A DNA stretch of 64,000 nucleotides, from the NCBI RefSeq assembly GCF_018918285.1, contig NZ_JAHLQF010000004.1, forward strand, positions 248,001-312,000. The letters are read 5' to 3'. Numbering within the stretch: the stretch's first letter is position 1; each line of letters starts with the position of its first letter. Of this stretch, positions 50,329 through 58,274 are shown one piece after another. The stretch comes from Clostridium mobile (GTDB taxonomy: Bacteria > Bacillota > Clostridia > Clostridiales > Clostridiaceae). The translations under genes were made by a program, and so were the position numbers. Below the pieces are notes generated by a model that did not search any database, had not been told where the DNA came from, and worked only from the letters and a program-made list of their open reading frames with translations.

Positions 50329-50788
50329 GGTTCAACTCTTTTCTTTTTAATAATCTAATATAATACAAAGTTAATATACCTGTGAAAATTAATAATGATG
50401 GAATTCCATATAATATTTTTAATTTAGAATCGCCAAATACATAATTCATATCTGTTTTAAAAATATACTGTATAATAAAAACATTAATTCCTTCACATAT
50501 GAATTGAAGAATTACTGTAATTATAACTGCTTGTATAGATTTAACTATATCTATTTTATTTATACTCACATTCAAAACAATAAGACCAATAATGTTAAGT
50601 ATAGTATGTACGCCATAATGAATTGGAAGTAATCTAACTGTAAAAGTTATAATACTCATTAATATACTAGATATTAAATAATCTCGTTTATTTATAGCAT
50701 GGCCTGAAAATACATATAATGCAAAAATAAATAAGAAACCTTCTGGAATAGCTCTTCCAAACAACTCTATTAATGATACTTCAATCAT
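50321..50788 (-). CDS. AgrC-sensor-like membrane protein without kinase
   Basis: A 155-residue protein with about five hydrophobic helices; starts MIEVSLIELFGRAIPEGFLF and ends in a charged KRKELNHV. It resembles the membrane sensor part of AgrC-like (GHKL) kinases but has no H-box or ATPase domain. It overlaps agrB. Start ATG 50788 with GAGAGGAAG upstream; the frame extends to 50809. Could be an AIP transporter, a kinase relic or a binding subunit. Assignment by weak similarity and place. Confidence 0.6.
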   Translation of the reverse strand: MIEVSLIELFGRAIPEGFLFIFALYVFSGHAINKRDYLISSILMSIITFTVRLLPIHYGVHTILNIIGLIVLNVSINKIDIVKSIQAVIITVILQFICEGINVFIIQYIFKTDMNYVFGDSKLKILYGIPSLLIFTGILTLYYIRLLKRKELNHV

Positions 50789-50900
50789 ATTTTGCTTCCT
50801 CTCTAACAACTACGTAAACATCTATGTTTCTCTTTATAATTATAACATTAACATTATATAAATAAAATACTATTACTTATAACATTTACCAACTATATAG

Positions 50901-51452
50901 CTAAATATTACTATATTCAACTTTATTCATATGCTTTATAGTATTAAAAATTATAATAAAAACGAATAATCTTATAAATATATCTCCAATACTCAAAATA
51001 CTATAACCTACATCAATTACATCTGTTAAAAACTTTAATTTAGTTGATGAATTTCCTAGAATGTGTATATCATTAACCTTCATAAAAGCATCGGGTTTTG
51101 CATAGCCTGTTGAATATGATAATGTTGGAAATACAGGCATTTTACCATTGTTTGCTGATATTGCTATTTTATTTAAAATTGTACCAATAAAAATACATGC
51201 TGATCCTATAATGGCACTTATGTATTGTTCATATTTAATAATCAGGGCTAGATATGAGCAGAAGTAAAGAGTTTCCAATACATTTGCATATTTTATAAAA
51301 CTATAATTTTCTTTAAAAATATTTGCTTGCACAAATAAATATATTAATTCAAATACTAATATAGGATATATTGTCCATGACTTGAATAATGATTTTATCT
51401 TATATCCTTTTATTTTTGCAATAACTAACGCCAATAATATAGTTTCTAACAT
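50901..51452 (-). CDS. DUF5317 family membrane protein
   Basis: A 183-residue protein with five to six helices and the family loop GYAKPDAFMKVNDIHILGNSSTKLKFLTDVIDV between them, preceded by ANNGKMPVF. The DUF5317 family is membrane-bound with unknown role and often lies in agr loci of clostridia. It is 112 bases upstream of the agrC-like gene on the same strand, so probably the first gene of the operon. Confidence 0.78.
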   Translation of the reverse strand: MLETILLALVIAKIKGYKIKSLFKSWTIYPILVFELIYLFVQANIFKENYSFIKYANVLETLYFCSYLALIIKYEQYISAIIGSACIFIGTILNKIAISANNGKMPVFPTLSYSTGYAKPDAFMKVNDIHILGNSSTKLKFLTDVIDVGYSILSIGDIFIRLFVFIIIFNTIKHMNKVEYSNI

Positions 51453-51694
51453 ATATTGTCCTCACTTATTTTCTTCAGCTTAAATATTTTTGTATTATGA
51501 TCTTTGCTTAGAATTCTGAATTAATATTAACAAAGGTCTTTATTTAAGAATTTTCTTTATCCTTTGAATTTTATTATACTATTTTTTCCTCTTTGTTGCT
51601 ATCCTTTTAACAAATTTACCCTTTATCTCTAAACTATAAAACTCACTAACAATCTAATACTATTATATCGTCTATAAGTTTGGTAAATAAAAAT

Positions 51695-51722
51695 CCGGTT
51701 GTTATCAAAGGATAGCAACCGG
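51695..51722. terminator. Stem-loop between agr operon and prophage edge
   Basis: Arms CCGGTTGTTATC / GATAGCAACCGG with a four-base loop. A related sequence TTGTTGCTATCCTTTT lies at 51592-51607, on the same strand. The region 51453-51760 holds nothing else that I can support. Confidence 0.55.
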
Positions 51723-51760
51723 CTAGTCTGTTATTTTTTATATTATTAAATATGCAATAA

Positions 51761-51907
51761 TTAATTATTATAGTAAAGGCTAGCTGAAGGATATTCAGAA
51801 TCACATGTTATATCTATGCCAAGTTTTCCAAAAGTCTGTTCATCATTTCTAGTTAAAATCGTAGTTGAATGAGCTTGACATCCCTTTAGCATTACTAACT
51901 TTTCCAT
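51761..51907 (-). CDS. Possible small ORF (48 residues)
   Basis: [20 protein letters not shown] then [20 protein letters not shown], ending SASLYYNN. The upstream site is weak, with an in-frame GTG six bases before. It could be a real small peptide, a remnant of a larger gene, or chance. Contains two Cys and ends with an aromatic/Asn tail. Family not recognised. Confidence 0.35.
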   Translation of the reverse strand: MEKLVMLKGCQAHSTTILTRNDEQTFGKLGIDITCDSEYPSASLYYNN

Positions 51908-52069
51908 AGCCACTTGTGAAAATTCACAATATAATCATACCTTCAATATTTTCGTATTCATTATAACACATATTTCACACTAATTGAAGGCGGATTTATA
52001 GCATATATAGTTTAATAATTTATGTTATTATCCGAAAGAATCAACCTCAATTTAAAAAATTCCTACATA

Positions 52070-52237
52070 TTATATATATTCTTTTATAGCCTGTCTTGCT
52101 GAACTCTGTCCAAAGTAAAAACCTATAACCAATGTAAATACACTCAAAAATTCTGTACTAGATAATACTCCTCTAAGACTCAAAATACAAAACACTATAG
52201 TTGTAAGCAATGCTATTAACTTTTTTATTTGTAACAT
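52070..52237 (-). CDS. Small phage-type membrane protein (55 residues)
   Basis: MLQIKKLIALLTTIVFCILSL then RGVLSSTEFLSVFTLVIGF and YFGQSSARQAIKEYI. Two hydrophobic stretches and a short basic tail, similar in pattern to a small membrane protein often seen beside tail or holin genes of clostridial phages. No strong ribosome site (AAAAAGA). It is probably the last gene of the prophage late region. It is too small to be a standard holin with certainty. Confidence 0.55.
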   Translation of the reverse strand: MLQIKKLIALLTTIVFCILSLRGVLSSTEFLSVFTLVIGFYFGQSSARQAIKEYI

Positions 52238-52353
52238 TCTTTTTATTATTTACTACATAATATTTTATATTTTGTATTTTTAAAACATTTATTGCAATAT
52301 TTATTTTATAGTGTACAATTGTATTTATAGAGAAGTATAAAGGAGGTCTTATT

Positions 52354-53322
52354 ATGAAGCATCCTTGGAAAAAAAACTTTTTTAAAGTTCCTTCAGAAAT
52401 ATTATCCAAGCTAGATAATATTAATTCAGAATGTGTAATTGTGGGCTCTATAAAAGAAATTCCTATTCAAGATATTATTAATGGAACATATAATCATCTT
52501 AATATAACTGTTAGGGATTCGAATATTCAATTTCCTTCTCAAATAATACCTAATATTAATTCTGGAAGATATTCCAAATACAATCTTTTCGGTAGGGTAA
52601 TTCCATTAAAACATTTGCCTAAAGTAGATAAAGATTTTACTGTTGAAGCTCCTATTTATGGAGATTCTTCAAAAGGTTATACTGAAGTAACTTGGACTAA
52701 AAAAGTATGGCAAAAACAAATTATTTTACCTAGAGAATTGTCCATTAACATATCCTTATTACAAAAAGGAGAAGCCTCCTATATTTTTAAATTCTTTATT
52801 GAATTACCACTATTTAAAAACGCCAAAAACTTTTTTGAAGACTTGCTTTTTTATTGCAATTTAATTCAGGAAAACACAGGTGCTTGTAACATATTTGAAG
52901 AAGATGCTGCAAATCAACAATACATAAATACCTTATATGTTAATTGGGAACTTCTACCCGAAGGAGTAAAAGATTCTGAGTTTTTTGATATTATTCTAAA
53001 GAAAATTAAAACCACATCTCCAGAAACAATTGAAGACTTAAAGGAGAGATTAGAATTCTTTAATACTCTTGAAGTCAAACATAAAATATTAGGAACTAAT
53101 AATTTTAATAGATACTTTGGAGCTGTTCTTAAAAACGATTTTGCTATATTTGAAAATATAAAATATGGCAATGCAATATATATATTTAAGAAGAATTGGC
53201 ATGAGTTAAGCAGAATGAGTAAAATAGAACTTCAACAAATAGAAACAAAAGATATTATCAGAATACCTCATTCAAAAAATTGGAAAAAGAATGTAACAAG
53301 AAGTATTGACGAAGTATCTTAA
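52354..53322 (+). CDS. Hypothetical protein, opposite strand, prophage cargo candidate
   Basis: A 322-residue soluble protein of unknown family, on the opposite strand to the tail genes. It has its own promoter (TTGCAA-N16-TACAAT, about 52292-52319), AAGGAGG seven bases before the ATG and a terminator over its stop (53311-53332). Segments LDNINSECVIVGSIKEIPIQDIINGTYNHL, WTKKVWQKQIILPREL and FFIELPLFKNAKNFFEDLLFYC suggest a mixed fold with no membrane helix. A stand-alone cassette at the end of the late region is the usual site of lysogenic-conversion or phage-exclusion genes. Confidence 0.6.
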   Translation: MKHPWKKNFFKVPSEILSKLDNINSECVIVGSIKEIPIQDIINGTYNHLNITVRDSNIQFPSQIIPNINSGRYSKYNLFGRVIPLKHLPKVDKDFTVEAPIYGDSSKGYTEVTWTKKVWQKQIILPRELSINISLLQKGEASYIFKFFIELPLFKNAKNFFEDLLFYCNLIQENTGACNIFEEDAANQQYINTLYVNWELLPEGVKDSEFFDIILKKIKTTSPETIEDLKERLEFFNTLEVKHKILGTNNFNRYFGAVLKNDFAIFENIKYGNAIYIFKKNWHELSRMSKIELQQIETKDIIRIPHSKNWKKNVTRSIDEVS

Positions 53323-53332
53323 TCGATACTTC
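53311..53332 (+). terminator. Terminator of the cargo gene
   Basis: GAAGTATC-TTAATC-GATACTTC followed by TTTTATTT; the stop codon lies in the loop. Confidence 0.8.
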
Positions 53333-53334
53333 TT

Positions 53335-53586
53335 TTATTTGGTGTTATTGACATCCTTATCTTTTAATTTATTATATTCATTTTGCTCCCTTTGAATTAT
53401 TTGCTGTGTTTGTATGTTTACTTCCTGTGTAAATTCCTGCAAAACCATTCGAATAACTATTGCTGGTAAATTACAATTATCTATAACATCCGATAGGTTT
53501 TTTCTAAAATCTATCACTTTAAGATTGAATCCTTTTTCTATATTATTTATCTTAGGTTCATTACTCTCTCCATCATATTGTAACAT
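53335..53586 (-). CDS. Small phage protein downstream of the tail fibre
   Basis: An 83-residue hydrophilic helical protein ending in a coiled coil (FTQEVNIQTQQIIQREQNEYNKLKDKD). ATG 53586 follows AAGGGAG by nine bases; it overlaps the end of the preceding gene. Function unknown; by place a baseplate/tail accessory or chaperone. Confidence 0.55.
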   Translation of the reverse strand: MLQYDGESNEPKINNIEKGFNLKVIDFRKNLSDVIDNCNLPAIVIRMVLQEFTQEVNIQTQQIIQREQNEYNKLKDKDVNNTK

Positions 53587-53809
53587 CGTAACCAACTCCC
53601 TTTAGCTTGTCTCTTAATTCCTCTAAAAATTGATTCAGTTGGTCTTGAATTATTGCTGGATTTTTTTCTACATATTCTTTATCTAAAATATTAAAGCTAA
53701 CCGTTAAATTTGTGCCTGTTTCATTGTAATTGGAATTTATAGATACAATAGCCTTATCTTCCTCTACTATTGTTGCATAAATATTATTATTACTTGAAGA
53801 ATTTATCAT
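53573..53809 (-). CDS. Small phage protein, tail accessory
   Basis: A 78-residue protein: IYATIVEEDKAIVSINSNYNETGTNLTVSFNILDKEY, then a helix ending LEELRDKLKGVGYDVTI. Beta strand then helix. GGAGG precedes the ATG. Lies between the tail fibre and the 83-residue gene, overlapping the latter. Function unknown. Confidence 0.6.
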   Translation of the reverse strand: MINSSSNNNIYATIVEEDKAIVSINSNYNETGTNLTVSFNILDKEYVEKNPAIIQDQLNQFLEELRDKLKGVGYDVTI

Positions 53810-53827
53810 GGTATCTCCTCCCTTATT

Positions 53828-54754
53828 TTAACTTATTGAATTTAAAGTTTCTTTCATTCGGACAAAATGATAAGCATTTATATAGGTATCATTTCCTACG
53901 AATGGAATTTGATTGCCAGTTCCCGAAATGTCATTGATAGCATCTACTACACTATTATAGATAACTGCCGTAAAGTCATCATCCTTTGTAGGAATGTAGA
54001 ATGTCCTACGATTCCACGTTTTCCACTCTCGAAAATCATTGACTTTGTTACAGAATGACTTCCATTCGGTAGCAGTTACTGGATATGCATAAACAGTTTT
54101 ATCTCCCACCACACGGTAGTTCATAGCATCCCCGCTATTCACATTGAATCCTGTGAAGTTTGAAGGTCTACCTAAAACTTTAATCGGATTAGGATAAATA
54201 AAGTCTGAGTCGTCATATCCATCCCTTTCAGTACATGCAGCGAAATAAATCCAATCTCCTATTGAAACTTCCGATTTAGGTACTAATGCACCACCACGCC
54301 AAGCTCCTTGATTATTTACTCGATACATTACATAAACGTCAAACTCCTGTGACGGAGGCATCGCCTGACACCATACGTAATTATTATCTTGTGATAAAGC
54401 AACAATTTGTGGAGGTGGACATTTCGGTCTACTTATTGTAACGTATATGGTATTGCTCCATGCCGACACGTAATATGTACCACCAGATTTATAGTATGCT
54501 TTTACCTCTATTTTATAGGTAGCACCAACAGTAAATGTATAACCACCGTTTCTACTTGTAATAACCTGATTACAACCTTTATATAAACTACTATAATAAC
54601 CTTCCGTATCAAACGCCCATGATGCATTAGTCTCTCCATCTACATAACCAAAGCAACGGACTATATCAGGAGAGTAATCTCTAATAATTAAATTTAAAGC
54701 AGGTCTACCGCCCCAATCTGCATAACCTCCACCATCTATGCTTATATATCCCAT
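53828..54754 (-). CDS. Phage tail fibre/receptor-binding-type protein
   Basis: A 308-residue beta-rich protein with aromatic-rich repeats: GYTFTVGATYKIEVKAYYKSGGTYYVSAWSNTIYVTIS looks like a fibronectin-type III strand set, and ACTERDGYDDSDF follows. C-terminal part ends INAYHFVRMKETLNSIS. The higher GC and aromatic content differ from the neighbours. Gene order (after the tail endopeptidase) fits a fibre or baseplate adhesin; specificity unknown. Confidence 0.65.
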   Translation of the reverse strand: MGYISIDGGGYADWGGRPALNLIIRDYSPDIVRCFGYVDGETNASWAFDTEGYYSSLYKGCNQVITSRNGGYTFTVGATYKIEVKAYYKSGGTYYVSAWSNTIYVTISRPKCPPPQIVALSQDNNYVWCQAMPPSQEFDVYVMYRVNNQGAWRGGALVPKSEVSIGDWIYFAACTERDGYDDSDFIYPNPIKVLGRPSNFTGFNVNSGDAMNYRVVGDKTVYAYPVTATEWKSFCNKVNDFREWKTWNRRTFYIPTKDDDFTAVIYNSVVDAINDISGTGNQIPFVGNDTYINAYHFVRMKETLNSIS

Positions 54755-54768
54755 AATATCACCCTTTC

Positions 54769-57378
54769 TTATCCAAACTTAGGAATTAACGATGTACCAC
54801 CTGCTTCTGAAAGTTTATAACCTACACCATTTCTTACATTGTAAAAACCATCTTGTCTTACTTCTGCTCTCAAGCCTCCATTAATATAAAAAGATGTTGT
54901 ATCTCCATTAATTAACATATATGAATAGTCTGAGTATCTAAATCTAAAAGCATTATTACGATTATCTATTGAATGACCATTATTAAAATTAAGTACATTT
55001 CCTAATAACATTTCAGTAGCAAGTGTGCCAGTTGTTATTTGGTCTGCGGATATACTAGCTGTTGAAATTGCATTATATGTTATCTGAGTAACTCTATTTT
55101 CGGAAACAATATCACTAGTTGATGCAACACTACTAGGTAAGTTTCCCCATGACAAACTTACATTACTTCCAAAATTTAAATTATTGCCATCAAAATACAT
55201 TGAATAATTTGAGCTATTTCCTATCCTAAATCTATTATTAGCTAAGTCAAAATAACTATATCCGTTCAAGCTTGCCACTTTGCCAGTTCTTATGTTATCT
55301 CCATTGATGGTTGTTTTCCCACTTTGAGATAAGCTATTAAAAGTAACATATCCAGCTAGATCTATGTTTAGGGACTTCATTTCTATTTTCTTGGAACTTA
55401 AATTTATAGCACCTACAAGACTATCTCCATTGATAGAATTGTCTTCTTTAACTACTAAACTAATTTTGTCAGAAGTTTGCTTTATTTCAGTTTTTATTTC
55501 TTTATACACATTTTGAGCATTATCATAACTATAAATATCTGTATCGTTAACTTGTACTTCTGAAAGATAATTATATATGATTTCTGACGATTTTATAGTT
55601 ATTGGCTCATTTACTTGATATACTGTTCCTCCTGTATAGTTATAAGATTCCAATGGATTGAGAGATAATCCCGCTCTTTCAACGGTTAATTTAGATGATT
55701 TCGGGGTTAATGTATGCTTTAGAAATTTATTACTTTCAGTAACAGTACCAACAATAGCATCTGGTGTTACTTTTAGTTCTACATTAGAGATCTTTTCAGT
55801 TACTTTTTCCATCTCTGCATTAACATTATCAATATTAGTGTCTGTATATTCTTTAGCATTTTTCTCTGTCTCTGCAACTTTATCATTAATTTCTTTTTCT
55901 GTTTTAGTGCCAGAAATATTAATATCAAAAGTATTACCATCAAACTTTACTCTATCAGCAAAATTAAAAGTGCCATCATCCATATTGATCCATGTATTAC
56001 CCTTTTTACTTTTCAAAAGTCCTGCCTTTATTAAATTAGCATTCAATACTCCTGTAGTAATAAAATCTGCAACTATAGCTCCATCCATAGTCATTGCTAA
56101 TTCAAAGTTACCATTATAACCTGTATTGCTATAGCCAAGCCCATTTACATTCCATCTCCAAACCTTTTGAGCTGTCATTACATCCTTAGTGTCCATTATT
56201 AAAATTTCATTTTCTCTTTTTAAAACATATCCGCTCATTGCTGTGGTTAATAAATCCGTAGCATTATCTATAGCCTTGCTTAAATCGCTTTTACCTATTT
56301 CCATAGCATCAGATATTTCATTTAATGTTTTATCTATATCTCTAAAACTATCAGCTATATTTTCTTTAAAGTTTCCCAACTCTATTTCTATATATTTTTC
56401 TCTTATAGAATCCCATCTATATTTGATTACCTTAGATTTTAAATCAAAACCTAACTTTTCATGCTTAACTGTTACTATATCTCCCAAATAAACTCTCTCT
56501 AAAACTGCATAATCTTTATATTTCTCAGTTTTGGATAATTCAACAAAATTTACTGTATAGTTTACTTTTGGAATATCAATTTTATTTTTGTCCATCCAAT
56601 CTGTAGCTACTTTTCTCAGTTCAGTCACTGCTTTTTCTTCTGTTATACCGTTTTCCTCATCAATTTTTACATTACTGAATTCAAATTTACAAATTTTAGG
56701 ATGTGGATAGTTATTAATTAGTGGACTATCTATGTAACGTTCTGGTAGAAGTAAACCATTGAATCCTTGAGGAACTAATTTTGTAATTACACTATCTAAG
56801 TCTAATTGTTCTTCAATTCCTATAAGATTTTTACCATATCTAATAGTTACTCCCCTGTCTTCCCCTCTTTGAGTTAGTAACTTAATAATATAATTGTCTC
56901 TTACTAACTCTCCACTCCATTTTTCTATAACAGTATTTATGGCTTCTACAGGGTTTTTCCTTATGAAATAAGCAGTATTAAGAGTTTCAATATCGCTTGT
57001 GCTTTTAAAATTATGATGGTATTGAGTATTACTTAAAATCCACTCTAACGCTCCTGCTCCATTCAAATTGGTAGGTCTAACATCTTCTAAAAAGTTATCA
57101 ACTAAATCATAAAATATATGTCTTGCATTTACAAAAACATTATTCATAGTCTTTTGCTTTCTACAGATTCTGAATAACTGATCTCCTTGTGGAGTTGAAG
57201 CTTTAATAATATTACCTTCAACTAAGTATTGCCATCTGTCATTTGTATCTATGGAATGCTCTAGTTCTAGTTCATAAATACCATTCAATTCTTCTTCAAC
57301 AACGCAATATGAAGGCTCTAAAATACATATACCATTATGTGTAAAATCCATTTCCCTACTATCATATATTTTTATCAC
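54769..57378 (-). CDS. Phage tail endopeptidase / tail spike (Prophage_tail, Gp58-like)
   Basis: An 869-residue tail-tip protein. Residues 1-350 match the N-terminal Prophage_tail/tail-associated lysin hub (MIKIYDSREMDFTHNGICILEPSYC, PVEAINTVIEKWSG, VTIRYGKNLIGIEEQLD). The middle has coiled coils (INDKVAETEKNAKEYTDTNIDNVNAEMEKV), and the C-terminal part is beta rich with repeats of GNNLNFGSNVSLSWG type. Residues about 565-590 share a motif with the Dit protein. Central in host recognition or wall penetration. Confidence 0.88.
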   Translation of the reverse strand: MIKIYDSREMDFTHNGICILEPSYCVVEEELNGIYELELEHSIDTNDRWQYLVEGNIIKASTPQGDQLFRICRKQKTMNNVFVNARHIFYDLVDNFLEDVRPTNLNGAGALEWILSNTQYHHNFKSTSDIETLNTAYFIRKNPVEAINTVIEKWSGELVRDNYIIKLLTQRGEDRGVTIRYGKNLIGIEEQLDLDSVITKLVPQGFNGLLLPERYIDSPLINNYPHPKICKFEFSNVKIDEENGITEEKAVTELRKVATDWMDKNKIDIPKVNYTVNFVELSKTEKYKDYAVLERVYLGDIVTVKHEKLGFDLKSKVIKYRWDSIREKYIEIELGNFKENIADSFRDIDKTLNEISDAMEIGKSDLSKAIDNATDLLTTAMSGYVLKRENEILIMDTKDVMTAQKVWRWNVNGLGYSNTGYNGNFELAMTMDGAIVADFITTGVLNANLIKAGLLKSKKGNTWINMDDGTFNFADRVKFDGNTFDINISGTKTEKEINDKVAETEKNAKEYTDTNIDNVNAEMEKVTEKISNVELKVTPDAIVGTVTESNKFLKHTLTPKSSKLTVERAGLSLNPLESYNYTGGTVYQVNEPITIKSSEIIYNYLSEVQVNDTDIYSYDNAQNVYKEIKTEIKQTSDKISLVVKEDNSINGDSLVGAINLSSKKIEMKSLNIDLAGYVTFNSLSQSGKTTINGDNIRTGKVASLNGYSYFDLANNRFRIGNSSNYSMYFDGNNLNFGSNVSLSWGNLPSSVASTSDIVSENRVTQITYNAISTASISADQITTGTLATEMLLGNVLNFNNGHSIDNRNNAFRFRYSDYSYMLINGDTTSFYINGGLRAEVRQDGFYNVRNGVGYKLSEAGGTSLIPKFG

Positions 57379-57435
57379 GTTTTCACCTCTCTTCTTAAAA
57401 TCAAAAAGAGAGGCATAATTATATTTACCTCTCTA

Positions 57436-58263
57436 TCACAAAAATCTAGTATTATGTTGTATTTCAAATGCTGTTAAATTTCCTAAATAACTGAAGTTAT
57501 TTTCTCCAACTTTTAGGACAGGAAAATCTCCTATCATCTTATTATTTCTCAACTCTGTTCCTTTGTAACAATTCATCATTTCAGAATCTATTACAACATA
57601 TTCATCTAAATTCTTAATCGTAATGTTGTTATTATTTATTGTTATTGTAATGTCTCCACTTCCATAAAGTTTTAAAATAGGCTTTGCCTCTATAGTTCCA
57701 TTGTTGTAAATTATAAAATCTCTTGTATGATTAATTAAAATCGGCTCATTTTCTTGATATACTTTACCTATAGTGTAATTATAAGATTCTAAAGGATTTA
57801 TGGCTAACCCTGATCTAGCAACCTTGACTTCACAAATTCTGAATAAATCTAAATCATCTAATTTATATTTAAATGATTCACATATAAAGGCAACTTCAAA
57901 TTCTCCTAAAATTCCTGAACTCTCCTTTATAGCGAAACTCTTAACTTCTTTAACTTTAAAGTATCTATCAGCATAATAAGATAAAGTTAATTCTCCACCT
58001 TCTCCATTTAGCCAGCTATTTAATTTCTCCATTGCCGCATTAGTTATATCTTTATCTAGCATTACACAATTTAATCTAACTTCTACATTTTTATATGTAC
58101 CTATATCTTCTACTAACGTTCCATCTCTGCCTTCAACATCTATGTATTTAAAATTTCTTTCAGCTCTTGGAAGTGCAGGGCGTTCAACTAAATATATTCC
58201 AAAATCCAATAAAGAATTATATTCTATTTCACTTCTATTTTTAAATGTAAAGCTAATCAACAA
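57436..58263 (-). CDS. Distal tail protein (Dit, siphovirus tail family)
   Basis: A 275-residue protein: LVERPALPRAERNFKYIDVEGRDGTLVEDIGTYKNVEVRLNCVML is the typical Dit N-terminal half, with WLNGEGGELTLSYYADRYFKVKEV. It joins tail tube and baseplate. Start TTG 58263, with AGGAGG seven bases upstream. The C-terminal half contains ARSGLAINPLESYNYTIGKV, shared with the tail endopeptidase. Confidence 0.88.
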   Translation of the reverse strand: MLISFTFKNRSEIEYNSLLDFGIYLVERPALPRAERNFKYIDVEGRDGTLVEDIGTYKNVEVRLNCVMLDKDITNAAMEKLNSWLNGEGGELTLSYYADRYFKVKEVKSFAIKESSGILGEFEVAFICESFKYKLDDLDLFRICEVKVARSGLAINPLESYNYTIGKVYQENEPILINHTRDFIIYNNGTIEAKPILKLYGSGDITITINNNNITIKNLDEYVVIDSEMMNCYKGTELRNNKMIGDFPVLKVGENNFSYLGNLTAFEIQHNTRFL

Positions 58264-58274
58264 CCATGCACCTC

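Noticed and set aside
51700-52070. tRNA or attachment site at the prophage edge
   Set aside because: No tRNA cloverleaf was found, and only one side of the prophage is in the window, so an att repeat cannot be identified.
52173-52409. 78-residue open frame on the minus strand across the promoter of the cargo gene
   Set aside because: It overlaps the start of the 322-residue gene and the better 55-residue frame, has no ribosome site and has a biased, low-complexity composition.
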